Counted from the stretch's first letter, positions 1 through 6,727 are shown. The stretch is DNA of 22,802 nt from an uncultured Kiritimatiellota bacterium (GCA_934654805.1 CAKUGW010000044.1:1-22802); one strand, 5' to 3'. Notes: generated from the sequence alone by a model not told the origin. A program made the numbers and translations.

Positions 1-37
1 GAGGACAGCCCTAACGGCTCAACACCCAAAGTTAGGA

Positions 38-68
38 TTTAGTTCTGGAATCCAAGTTTAGTTCCGGA
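38..68. repeat. Direct repeat upstream of araC-type gene, possible operator
   Basis: TTTAGTTCTGGA at 38-49 and TTTAGTTCCGGA at 57-68 are near-identical 12-mers 19 bases apart. They lie about 75-105 bases before the promoter of the AraC-type gene, in an AT-richer stretch. AraC-family proteins often bind two direct half-sites spaced about two helical turns apart, so autoregulation is possible. This is inference from spacing alone. Nothing else was recognised in bases 1-134. Confidence 0.25.
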
Positions 69-134
69 CGCGGCGAAATTTGTCGTGTTCGCGCGACAGC
101 GCCGGAGCCTCCGCAAGACAGCCGTCAAGTCCCG

Positions 135-146
135 TTTTGGTATAAT
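135..146 (+). promoter_or_regulatory. Extended -10 promoter of the araC-type gene, leaderless
   Basis: A T-run followed by GG and a perfect TATAAT (141-146) forms an extended -10 (TGG-TATAAT). Only seven bases separate the hexamer from the ATG at 154, so transcription should start at or within a few bases of the start codon. There is no room for a Shine-Dalgarno site. No good -35 is visible. The same arrangement precedes several other genes in the window. Confidence 0.75.
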
Positions 147-153
147 ACGCCAC

Positions 154-1074
154 ATGAAAAACGCCTACCGCTATTTTCCCGTCACGCCCGCGCAGAGGAA
201 CTGGGGGCTGTACGTGACCTGCGCCGGGCACCATACGGTCCGGCCCGGCGACGTCTTCCCCTCGCCGCAGCACCCGGACGAGTACTACTTCACGTGGGAG
301 CGCGGCCGCACCCTGCGCGAATGGCAGCTGATCCTGCTCGAAGCGGGCGAGGGAGAGGTCGAATTCAAGGACGGCGCCGTCACAGCAACCTCCGGCTCGC
401 TCATCGGCCTGCCGCCGGGCTGCTGGCACCGCTACCGCCCGAACCCGCAGACGGGCTGGACGACGGACTGGATCGGCTTCGGCGGCGACCTCGCCGACCG
501 GCTGATCGGCGGCGCGGGGTTCGGGCGCGGCGGCGTCCGGGTCTTCGGCGCGAACGCAGCCATCCGGCAGACCTTCGCGGCGACGGTCGCCGACCTGCTC
601 TCGACAGCCCGGCAGACGCCCTTCGCGGCGGCCGCCTGCGTACCGCCGCTCGCCGCCGCCATCCTCGAAGCCCCGTCCGCGCGCGCCACCGGTGCGGCGC
701 AGTCGGCGCTCGTCCTCCGGGCGCAGACGCACATCAACGACCACCTGCGCAAAACCGTCGACTTCGAGGCCCTTGCGCAGTCGCTGGGCCTCACCTACCG
801 CGCCTTCCGCTACCTCTTCCGCAAGGAGGTCGGGCTGTCGCCCCTGCAATACCAGCTGGAGCGGCGGCTCGTCCGCGCGAAGAACCTGCTGGCGTCCAGC
901 GACCTGCCGGTCCGGGAGATCGCCGACACGCTCGGCTTCAGCTCGACATGGTACTTCTCGCACTTCTTCCGCCGGCACGCCCGCCAGTCCCCGGCGGCCT
1001 ACCGCAAAAGCCACCGCCACAATGAAAAGCCCCGGCTCGGAAATTCCGAAGCCGGGGACCCAAGGCGACAGTGA
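154..1074 (+). CDS. AraC-family transcriptional regulator
   Basis: This 306-residue protein has an N-terminal cupin-like sensing half (about 1-165, including LPPGCWHRY) and a C-terminal AraC DNA-binding domain of two helix-turn-helix units (about 195-295). The first unit has VDFEALAQSLGLTYRAFRYL and the second has VREIADTLGFSSTWYFSHFF followed by PAAYRK, the family signature. It probably senses a small ligand, often a sugar in this family, and controls nearby genes; the ligand cannot be read. The ATG at 154 is chosen because the -10 ends seven bases upstream. The last 20 or so codons contain a terminator hairpin serving the other strand. The 3' 425 bases of the gene recur as a truncated copy at 3691-4115. 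It faces the rnf operon, or the inserted fcl-gmd block, tail to tail. Confidence 0.9.
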   Translation: MKNAYRYFPVTPAQRNWGLYVTCAGHHTVRPGDVFPSPQHPDEYYFTWERGRTLREWQLILLEAGEGEVEFKDGAVTATSGSLIGLPPGCWHRYRPNPQTGWTTDWIGFGGDLADRLIGGAGFGRGGVRVFGANAAIRQTFAATVADLLSTARQTPFAAAACVPPLAAAILEAPSARATGAAQSALVLRAQTHINDHLRKTVDFEALAQSLGLTYRAFRYLFRKEVGLSPLQYQLERRLVRAKNLLASSDLPVREIADTLGFSSTWYFSHFFRRHARQSPAAYRKSHRHNEKPRLGNSEAGDPRRQ

Positions 1075-1136
1075 GCGCAGCAAACTGCCCGCAAGCGCCC
1101 GCCTTCAGGGATCACATGGGGCCCGCACGCTCCCGA
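650..1136. repeat. 487-bp direct repeat, copy 1 (araC 3' end plus tail)
   Basis: Bases 650-1136 match 3691-4177 without gaps at an offset of 3041. I count about nine substitutions, three of which change an amino acid (Ile/Leu, Asn/Thr, Ala/Val). The repeat covers the AraC DNA-binding domain, the terminator hairpin, about 60 bases of tail, and the antisense of the last codons and stop of rnfD. Beyond TCCCGA at 1131-1136 the copies part: copy 1 enters an rnfC fragment, copy 2 continues into rnfD. Confidence 0.92.
1026..1057 (-). terminator. Rho-independent terminator (minus strand), copy 1
   Basis: CCCCGGCT at 1030-1037 pairs with AGCCGGGG at 1050-1057, extended by CGGAA/TTCCG with a single-base bulge. 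Read on the minus strand the stem is followed by C and four Ts, so it terminates minus-strand transcripts. Here it would end the gmd-fcl message, more than 200 bases after the fcl stop. It lies inside the 3' coding end of the convergent araC gene. Confidence 0.7.
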
Positions 1137-1137
1137 G

Positions 1138-1258
1138 AAGAGAGAGAGGACAAATGGGACTGATCGGACGAACAGGACGTATCGAACGCTTAGGCTGGCT
1201 TCGCGGCCGCGGCTTTCGCCCTCTCGGCGGCGAGACGCGCGCGGATCGAGGCCTTCGC
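1138..1258 (-). pseudogene. Duplicated remnant of the rnfC 3' end and rnfC-rnfD spacer
   Basis: About 120 bases here match 5174-5294 almost exactly; the visible differences are one base and a 2-base GA expansion near 1141. The segment holds the last 23 codons of rnfC including its stop (TAA, read at 1192-1190) and the pyrimidine-rich spacer normally between rnfC and rnfD. It is joined on the left to the araC tail, with the rnfD body missing. On the right it breaks off at 1258, 25 bases before the fcl stop. It is a footprint of a duplicated araC-rnfD-rnfC locus and encodes nothing by itself. Confidence 0.85.
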
Positions 1259-1282
1259 ACGCCGTTCAACCTTTCCGTTGCC

Positions 1283-2245
1283 TCACGAAGCGGCGCGGGC
1301 CATGCGCACACGTCCCGTCGCGCATTCCTCTCGGAAGCACGCGACCGTGCGGCGCAGCCCCTCATCCAGCGAGATCTGCGGCTTCCAGCCAAGCGAGCGG
1401 ATCAGCGTCGTGTCACAGAGCTTACGCGGCGTTCCATCCGGTTTTGACGCATCCCAGTCAATCTTCGCCGGGCATCCCGTGGCGGTGCGCACCTTTTCCG
1501 CAAGGTCTCTGATCGAGACTTCCTCGCCCGAACCGACATTCGCGAGATCCGGCGGGTCCTCCAGATCCAGCACGAACAGGCATGCCTCCGCGAGATCGTC
1601 AACATGCAAGAATTCGCGAAGCGGCGTCCCCGTGCCCCACAGCGGAACAGTTGCCTCACCCCGCTGGCGCGCCTCTTCAAACTTGCGGATCATCGTCGGC
1701 AGGACGTGCCCGCCCACGAGGTCGTAATTGTCGCCGGGGCCATAGAGATTCGTCGGCATCAGCGAGTGATAGCAAAGGCCGCGTTCACGGCGCAGAAACT
1801 CGCAAAGCTTCAGTCCCGAGATTTTCGCCAGCGCATAGCCCTCGTTCGTCTTCTCCAATGCGCCCGTGAGAAGCGCGTCTTCAGGAATCGGCTGAGGCGC
1901 CAAGCGCGGATAAATGCAAGTCGAGCCAAGGAAGAGCAAGCGTTTCACGCCCGCCTCTGCCGCCGCCCACACCGTATTGAGCGCGATCATCTCGTTCTCG
2001 TAGAGGAATCGCGAGTTGGCCGCGCTGTTCGCGCCAATGCCGCCGACACGCGCCGCCGCAATGACGGCAATGTCCGGCTTCTCCGCCTCATAGAACGCCC
2101 GCACGGCTTTCGGATCCAAAAGGTCCAGCTCGGCATGGGCACGCGTCACGACATTTGCGTAGCCACCGCGCGCAAGCGCACGGCAGACGGCGGAACCGAC
2201 CATGCCGCGATGCCCCGCGACGAAGATCTTGTCCGTCTTAAGCAT
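1283..2245 (-). CDS. fcl: GDP-L-fucose synthase
   Basis: This cytoplasmic epimerase/reductase converts GDP-4-keto-6-deoxy-D-mannose to GDP-L-fucose with NADPH, the second step after Gmd. The 320 residues match family length. Visible features are the Rossmann glycine motif (VAGHRGMVGSA, 9-19), the catalytic Ser/Cys motif GSTCIYP (Ser108, Cys110) and YALAK (Tyr137, Lys141). The ATG at 2245 overlaps the end of gmd by eight bases, so the two are translationally coupled in pathway order. The product would feed fucosylated polysaccharide or glycoprotein. The gene is visibly less GC-rich than the rnf genes. Just past its stop the sequence joins the rnfC remnant, so it sits at the edge of an inserted block. 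Confidence 0.95.
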   Translation of the reverse strand: MLKTDKIFVAGHRGMVGSAVCRALARGGYANVVTRAHAELDLLDPKAVRAFYEAEKPDIAVIAAARVGGIGANSAANSRFLYENEMIALNTVWAAAEAGVKRLLFLGSTCIYPRLAPQPIPEDALLTGALEKTNEGYALAKISGLKLCEFLRRERGLCYHSLMPTNLYGPGDNYDLVGGHVLPTMIRKFEEARQRGEATVPLWGTGTPLREFLHVDDLAEACLFVLDLEDPPDLANVGSGEEVSIRDLAEKVRTATGCPAKIDWDASKPDGTPRKLCDTTLIRSLGWKPQISLDEGLRRTVACFREECATGRVRMARAAS

Positions 2246-3239
2246 TCTTCACCGCCAATTCCTTGCACGCCAACTCCAAGTCCGCGTCCATCATCATCTT
2301 GACAAGGCCCTTGAAGGTCACTTTCGGCTCCCAACCCAGCACGCGCTTCGCCTTGCTCGCGTCGCCAAGAAGCTGATCGACTTCACTCGGACGGTTGTAG
2401 CGGTCATCGTGCCTCGTGTATTTCGCCCAGTCGAGATCCACGTACGCAAACGCCTCTTCGAGAAGCTCTTTCACCGAGTGCATCTCGCCCGTCGCCAGAA
2501 CGTAATCGTCCGGCGAATCTTGCTGAAGCATCCGCCACATGCCCTCGACGTAGTCACCGGCATAGCCCCAGTCTCGCAGGGAGCTGATGTTGCCCATGAA
2601 CAGCTCGTCCTGAAGGCCGAGCTTAATGCGGCTCGCGGCTCGCGTCACCTTGCGCGTCACGAACGTCTCGCCACGCCGCGGCGACTCGTGATTGAACAGA
2701 ATGCCGTTCGAGGCGTGGAGACCGTAGGCCTCGCGGTAGTTCTTGACCGCCCAGAAGCCGTAGAGCTTCGCGACGGCATAGGGGCTGCGCGGATAGAACG
2801 GGGTCGTCTCTTTCTGAGGGACCTCCTGCACTTTTCCGAAAAGTTCTGAGGTCGAAGCCTGATAGAAACGCGTTTTCACGCCCGCAAGGCGAATTGCCTC
2901 CAGCAGGCGCATCGTGCCAAGCGCATCCACGTCGCCCGTGAACTCCGGCGAGTCAAAGGATACGCGCACATGACTCTGCGCCGCCAAATTGTACACTTCG
3001 TCCGGGTTGACGTCATGGACAAGGCGCATGAGATTCGAACTGTCGCCGAGATCGCCATAATGGAGGAAGAGCTTCACGCCATTGACATGAGGATCCTGAT
3101 AGAGGTGATCGATGCGCCCCGTGTTGAACGAGCTCGAACGGCGGACAATGCCGTGGACTTCATAGCCCTTGCCGAGCAGCAGTTCCGCAAGGTAGCTGCC
3201 GTCCTGTCCCGTAATGCCGGTGATGAGCGCTTTCTTCAT
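2238..3239 (-). CDS. gmd: GDP-mannose 4,6-dehydratase
   Basis: It removes water from GDP-D-mannose to give GDP-4-keto-6-deoxy-D-mannose, the first committed step to GDP-L-fucose; the next gene, fcl, completes the pathway. The 333 residues begin with the NAD(P)-binding motif LITGITGQDGSYLAE. They carry STSELFGKVQEVPQKE (Ser131, Glu132 region) and YAVAK (Tyr154, Lys158) of the short-chain dehydrogenase catalytic set. The start at 3239 is preferred over an upstream in-frame start at 3275 because AAGGAG lies eight bases before it and the promoter -10 falls between the two. Its own promoter overlaps the terminator of the gene before it. Confidence 0.95.
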   Translation of the reverse strand: MKKALITGITGQDGSYLAELLLGKGYEVHGIVRRSSSFNTGRIDHLYQDPHVNGVKLFLHYGDLGDSSNLMRLVHDVNPDEVYNLAAQSHVRVSFDSPEFTGDVDALGTMRLLEAIRLAGVKTRFYQASTSELFGKVQEVPQKETTPFYPRSPYAVAKLYGFWAVKNYREAYGLHASNGILFNHESPRRGETFVTRKVTRAASRIKLGLQDELFMGNISSLRDWGYAGDYVEGMWRMLQQDSPDDYVLATGEMHSVKELLEEAFAYVDLDWAKYTRHDDRYNRPSEVDQLLGDASKAKRVLGWEPKVTFKGLVKMMMDADLELACKELAVKNA

Positions 3240-3265
3240 TGCAAGTTCTCCTTTTAAAGGAGTGT

Positions 3266-3279
3266 ATTCTACCATAAAA
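3266..3279 (-). promoter_or_regulatory. Extended -10 promoter of gmd-fcl
   Basis: Read on the minus strand: TTTTATGG then TAGAAT (3271-3266), an extended -10 with TGG. The ATG is 26 bases further on, leaving a short leader with AAGGAG. This differs from the leaderless promoters elsewhere in the window. The T-rich part is also the T-tract of the preceding terminator. Confidence 0.55.
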
Positions 3280-3311
3280 CGGCGGTCCTGTGGGAGAGAG
3301 AGGACCGCCGT
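3275..3311 (-). terminator. Rho-independent terminator after the acyl-CoA ligase remnant
   Basis: ACGGCGGTCCT (3279-3289) and AGGACCGCCGT (3301-3311) form a perfect 11-bp stem with an 11-base loop. On the minus strand it is followed by TTTAT, giving an intrinsic terminator for the gene ending at 3329. It runs directly into the gmd promoter. Confidence 0.75.
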
Positions 3312-3328
3312 GCCTGGTCAGGGACCGT

Positions 3329-3690
3329 TTAGGCCTCTGGCCACAGTTCATAGGCCATCTCGCGCAATTTGTACTTCTGAATCGTCTGGCTCGCCGTCAT
3401 CGGGAAAACGTCCAGGAAGTGGACATACTTCGGAATCTTGAACCAACTGACCTTGTCCTTGCAGAAGACTGCGACGTCATGCGCCGAAATCTCGGAACCA
3501 ACCGCACGGATGATGAATGCCGCCGGCTGTTCGCCGTATTTCTTCGAGGGACAGCCGACGACCGCGACGTCCTTAACCCCCGGCATCGTGCCGAGGAAGT
3601 CCTCGACCTCCTTCGGAGAGATGTTCTCTCCGCCGCGGATGATGAGGTCCTTGAGCCGCCCCGTTGAGCGAGTACATGCCTCTATGCTTC
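3329..3690 (-). pseudogene. 3' remnant of an AMP-forming acyl-CoA ligase
   Basis: About 110 C-terminal residues of an ANL-superfamily adenylating enzyme remain, beginning at the hinge motif GRLKDLIIRGGENISPKEVE. They continue through the mobile C-terminal subdomain with the conserved late lysine (QTIQKYKLRE). Whole enzymes of this family have about 500-560 residues, so the AMP-binding domain is gone. Just upstream of 3690 the sequence becomes antisense to the truncated araC copy. The few codons between the motif and that junction do not look like a natural continuation in any one frame. It keeps its own stop and terminator. No function is expected. Confidence 0.85.
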
Positions 3691-4115
3691 TCGCCGCCGC
3701 CCTCCTCGAAGCCCCGTCCGCGCGCGCCACCGGTGCGGCGCAGTCGGCGCTCGTCCTCCGGGCGCAGACGCACATCACCGACCACCTGCGCAAGACCGTC
3801 GACTTCGAGGCCCTTGCGCAGTCGCTGGGCCTCACCTACCGCGCCTTCCGCTACCTCTTTCGCAAGGAGGTCGGGCTGTCACCCCTGCAATACCAGCTTG
3901 AGCGGCGGCTCGTCCGCGCGAAGAACCTGCTGGTGTCCAGCGACCTGCCGGTCCGGGAGATCGCCGACACGCTCGGCTTCAGCTCAACATGGTACTTCTC
4001 GCACTTCTTCCGCCGGCACGCCCGCCAGTCCCCGGCGGCCTACCGCAAAAGCCACCGCCACAATGAAAAGCCCCGGCTCGGAAATTCCGAAGCCGGGGAC
4101 CCAAGGCGACAGTGA
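3691..4115 (+). pseudogene. 5'-truncated second copy of the araC-type gene
   Basis: It encodes the last 141 residues of the AraC-type regulator at 154-1074, including both helix-turn-helix units and the same C-terminus, with three amino-acid replacements. The sensing half, the promoter and a start codon in proper context are absent; the sequence upstream is the antisense of an acyl-CoA ligase. Most differences from copy 1 are silent, which suggests that the source was a functional allele from a related strain or an older duplication. A DNA-binding fragment could be made only by read-through. Confidence 0.88.
4066..4098 (-). terminator. Rho-independent terminator of the rnf operon, copy 2
   Basis: Same hairpin as at 1030-1057: CCCCGGCT at 4071-4078 pairs with AGCCGGGG at 4091-4098, with CGGAA/TTCCG inside and a minus-strand TTTT after it. 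It begins 48 bases past the rnfD stop, so it is well placed to end the rnf transcript. Confidence 0.72.
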
Positions 4116-4145
4116 GCGCAGCAAACTGCCCGCAAGCGCCCGCCT

Positions 4146-5159
4146 TCAAGGATCACATGGGGCCCGCACGCTCCCGAACGGCTTCGGCTGCGTCCAGCGG
4201 TTGATGAGCGGACAGACCGCGTTCATGACGAGGATCGCGAACGAGCAGCCTTCCGGGTACGCGCCGAACTGGCGGATCACCATGCAGAGAAGTCCGCACC
4301 CGCAGCCGAAGATCACCTTGCCGAGGCTCGTCGTCGGCGAGGTGACGTAGTCCGTCGCCATGAAGCACGCGCCGATCATCGCGCCGCCCGTGAGCACCTG
4401 GAGATGCGCCGGCGCGCCGCCCGCGAAATAGGCGTAGAGCCAGACCGTGACGAGGAAGGCGACGGGGATGTGCCAGGTGATCACCTTGCGGGCGAGCAGG
4501 TACGCCGCGCCGAGCGCGAGCGCGAGCGTCGAGACCTCGCCGATGCAGCCGGGCATGTTGCCGACGAGGAGGTCCCACAGGCTCGGCAGTCCCGACAGGG
4601 CCTTCTCGACGTGCGGCGTCGCCTGCGTGACGACGTCGCAGCCGTAGAGTCGCTTCATCGCCGCCAGCGGCGTCGCCGTCGTCATCGCCTCGGGCGCCTT
4701 CCACCAGAGGGGCCTGAGCCACGTCGTCATCGGGCCCGTGAACGAGATGAGCATGAACGCGCGCGCGGCGAGCGCCGGGTTGAACGGGTTCATCCCGAGG
4801 CCGCCGAAGACCTGCTTGGCGACGCCGATGGCGAAGACCGAGCCGACGACGGCCATCCAGAGGGGCAGGCCCGCCGGCAGGTTGAGCGCGAGGAGGAGTC
4901 CCGTCACGACGGCCGAGAGGTCGCCGAGCGTGCTCTCGCGCCTCATCGCGAGACGGCAGAGGGCCTCCGTGACGAGGCACGTCGCGACGCACGTCGCGAT
5001 CGTCCAGACGGCGGGCATCCCGAAGAACCAGATGCCGGCCGCCGTCGTCGGCAGCAGGGCGACGATCACGTCGAGCATGATGCGCGAGACGGAGGTCTTC
5101 GCGTGCGCGTGCGGCGACGAGCTCAGGATGTAGTGTTCGGCTGTGTCTTTCGGTTTCAT
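4146..5159 (-). CDS. rnfD: Rnf electron transport complex subunit D
   Basis: A polytopic inner-membrane subunit of the Rnf complex, which couples ferredoxin:NAD+ electron transfer to ion pumping. The 337 residues contain about nine or ten hydrophobic segments and a glycine-rich NPFNPALAARAF loop. TTATPL (S/T-x-A-T pattern) is the site where RnfD carries covalent FMN on threonine. The end ...INRWTQPKPFG is the usual family end; eight more residues (SVRAPCDP) follow and are encoded inside the araC direct repeat. The ATG at 5159 has no Shine-Dalgarno: the leader is pyrimidine-rich, made of a degenerate 9-base repeat. An in-frame TTG at 5189 is the only alternative. rnfG and rnfE, normally next, are absent. 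Confidence 0.93.
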   Translation of the reverse strand: MKPKDTAEHYILSSSPHAHAKTSVSRIMLDVIVALLPTTAAGIWFFGMPAVWTIATCVATCLVTEALCRLAMRRESTLGDLSAVVTGLLLALNLPAGLPLWMAVVGSVFAIGVAKQVFGGLGMNPFNPALAARAFMLISFTGPMTTWLRPLWWKAPEAMTTATPLAAMKRLYGCDVVTQATPHVEKALSGLPSLWDLLVGNMPGCIGEVSTLALALGAAYLLARKVITWHIPVAFLVTVWLYAYFAGGAPAHLQVLTGGAMIGACFMATDYVTSPTTSLGKVIFGCGCGLLCMVIRQFGAYPEGCSFAILVMNAVCPLINRWTQPKPFGSVRAPCDP

Positions 5160-5173
5160 GGGGTCGAAGGGGT

Positions 5174-5225
5174 TGAAGAGAGAGGACAAACGGGACTGAT
5201 CGGACGAACAGGACGTATCGAACGC
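5174..5225 (-). repeat. Degenerate 9-base repeat between rnfC and rnfD
   Basis: Read on the minus strand the spacer is made of roughly 9-base units: CGTCCTGTT, CGTCCGATC, AGTCCCGTT, TGTCCTCTC. It fills the gap between the rnfC stop and the rnfD start and contains no ribosome-binding sequence. A copy, with part of rnfC, is at 1138-1258. Confidence 0.6.
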
Positions 5226-6620
5226 TTAGGCTGGCTTCGCGGCCGCGGCTTTCGCCCTCTCGGCGGCGAGACGCGCGCGGATCGAGGCCTTCGCCCGGCG
5301 GCAGGACTGGGTGATGGGACGGTACGCGGGGCAGCTGAAGCTGCAGGCGCCGCACTCGATGCAGCTCATCACGTGCGCCGCCTCGGCGGAGGCGATGTCA
5401 TCCGCCTCGACGGCTTTCGCGATCTCGGCCGAGTTGAGGTTCATCGGGCACGCCCGCACGCAGCGTCCGCAGTTGATGCACGCCTGCGACGAGTACTGGA
5501 AGACGCGCCGTTTCGAGAGGAGCAGAAGCCCCGACGTCGTCTTCGTCGTCGCGATCTCCAGGCTCGGCACGGCGAAGCCCATCATCGTGCCGCCCGAGAT
5601 CACCTTCGCGGGCGGCTCCGTCTCTCCGCCGCAGAACGCGACGAGGTCGGCGTACCTCGTGCCGAGCGGCGCTTCGATGTTCTTCGGCTCGCGGACCGCG
5701 TCGCCGGAGACGGTCGTCACGCGCGAGAGGAGGATCTGCCCCTTCTCGACCGCGTCCGCCACGGCCGCCACCGTGCCGACGTTCTCGACGACGCAGCCGA
5801 CGTCGATCGGCAGCGCGGGCGGCTCGGGCACGACGCGCCCGACCGTCGCGTAGATCTGGTGCTTCTCGGAGCCCTGCGGATAGAGGACCGGCAGGACGAC
5901 GATCTCGACGTTGCCGTCGACGTCCGCAAACGCCTTCTCCAGCGCGGCGATCGCCTCGGGCTTGTTCGCCTCGACGGCGATGCGCACCGCGCAGCCGCCG
6001 AGGATCTTGCGCAGGATCTCGACGCCCAGGCGCACGCGGTCCGCGCGCTCGAGCATGAGCCGGAAGTCGGCGCAGAGATACGGCTCGCATTCCGCGCCGT
6101 TGACGACAAGGTACTCGCAGCGCTTGCCCGGCGGCGGATTCAGCTTCACGGAAGTCGGGAAGCCCGCGCCGCCCATGCCGCAGACGCCCGCGTCGTTGAC
6201 GCGCGCGAGCAGCTCCTCGCGGCTCGCCGTCCGCCAGTCGAGGGGGGGGAGGTTTAAGGTTTCAGGCTTTAGGTTTGGCGCCGGCTCATCCGGTGCGGGG
6301 GCGGTCGTGTCGAGGATGACAGCCGGTGCCTTGCCGCCCGCCGGACCGAGGCGCGGCTCGACGGCCTTGACGAGCCCGCTCGCGCTCGCGTAGACGGGCA
6401 CGGAGATGAACCCGTTGCGCTCGCCGAGGAGCTGGCCCTTCACGACATAGTCGCCCGCCTTCACGACGCATTTCGCCGGCGCGCCGAGGTGCTGGCTCAT
6501 CGAGATGACGAGTTCCGCCGGACACGGCATCGTCTCGATCGCCTTGCCGCGCGCGAGTTCCTTGTTGTAGTCGGGGTGAACGCCACCCTTGAACCGAAAC
6601 GTGCTTCTAACGGTTTTCAT
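5226..6620 (-). CDS. rnfC: Rnf electron transport complex subunit C
   Basis: A peripheral Rnf subunit that binds NADH/FMN and holds two [4Fe-4S] clusters. The 464 residues open with the family's FKGGVHP motif. They carry the glycine-rich flavin/nucleotide segment GVCGMGGAGFPTSVKL (about 142-157) and two cysteine sets near the C-terminus: CINCGRCVRACP and CIECGACSFSCP. The ATG at 6620 has AAAGGA a few bases upstream. Residues about 114-126 (NLKPETLNLPP region), in the linker before the nucleotide domain, are encoded by a 7-base tandem repeat. It should follow rnfB directly but is separated from it by a three-gene restriction-modification cassette. The last 23 codons are duplicated at 1190-1258. 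Confidence 0.95.
   Translation of the reverse strand: MKTVRSTFRFKGGVHPDYNKELARGKAIETMPCPAELVISMSQHLGAPAKCVVKAGDYVVKGQLLGERNGFISVPVYASASGLVKAVEPRLGPAGGKAPAVILDTTAPAPDEPAPNLKPETLNLPPLDWRTASREELLARVNDAGVCGMGGAGFPTSVKLNPPPGKRCEYLVVNGAECEPYLCADFRLMLERADRVRLGVEILRKILGGCAVRIAVEANKPEAIAALEKAFADVDGNVEIVVLPVLYPQGSEKHQIYATVGRVVPEPPALPIDVGCVVENVGTVAAVADAVEKGQILLSRVTTVSGDAVREPKNIEAPLGTRYADLVAFCGGETEPPAKVISGGTMMGFAVPSLEIATTKTTSGLLLLSKRRVFQYSSQACINCGRCVRACPMNLNSAEIAKAVEADDIASAEAAHVMSCIECGACSFSCPAYRPITQSCRRAKASIRARLAAERAKAAAAKPA
6250..6277. repeat. Telomere-like 7-base tandem repeat inside rnfC
   Basis: Four adjoining units on the plus strand: GGTTTAA, GGTTTCA, GGCTTTA, GGTTTGG. They stand out as AT-rich inside GC-rich coding sequence. 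They are read in frame as part of the linker of RnfC, before the conserved nucleotide-binding domain. Confidence 0.75.
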
Positions 6621-6632
6621 AGCGTCCTTTCT

Positions 6633-6679
6633 CTCTGCGCCAAATTCACATCATTCCATCGGCACCTCTGCGCCAATTT
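6633..6679. repeat. CTCTGCGCC direct repeats upstream of rnfC
   Basis: CTCTGCGCCAAATT at 6633-6646 and CTCTGCGCCAATTT at 6666-6679 are 33 bases apart, in the AT-rich 107-base gap between the kinase gene and rnfC. On the coding strand the unit reads GGCGCAGAG and lies just ahead of the rnfC ribosome-binding site. No convincing -35/-10 pair for rnfC was found in the gap. Confidence 0.5.
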
Positions 6680-6727
6680 TTGACGATATCTCAACTGAAA
6701 TTCGGATTTCATATCTAAAAATGATTG

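Larger units (their letters stand above)
3691..4177. repeat. 487-bp direct repeat, copy 2
   Basis: Partner of 650-1136 (offset 3041). Homology begins at TCGCCGCCGCC and ends at TCCCGA (4172-4177). Past that point this copy runs on into intact rnfD coding sequence, whereas copy 1 jumps to the rnfC end. Copy 2 therefore keeps the older right-hand junction. Confidence 0.92.

Noticed and set aside
3329..3835. A single minus-strand open frame joining the ligase remnant to sequence opposite the araC copy
   Set aside because: The frame happens to stay open across the junction at 3690, but the upstream part is merely the antisense of the AraC DNA-binding domain, so it is not a real fusion protein.
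1138..4177. The fcl-gmd block as a transposon
   Set aside because: No transposase, terminal inverted repeats or short target duplication is visible; the flanks are 487-bp host-gene repeats, pointing to homologous recombination or assembly joining.
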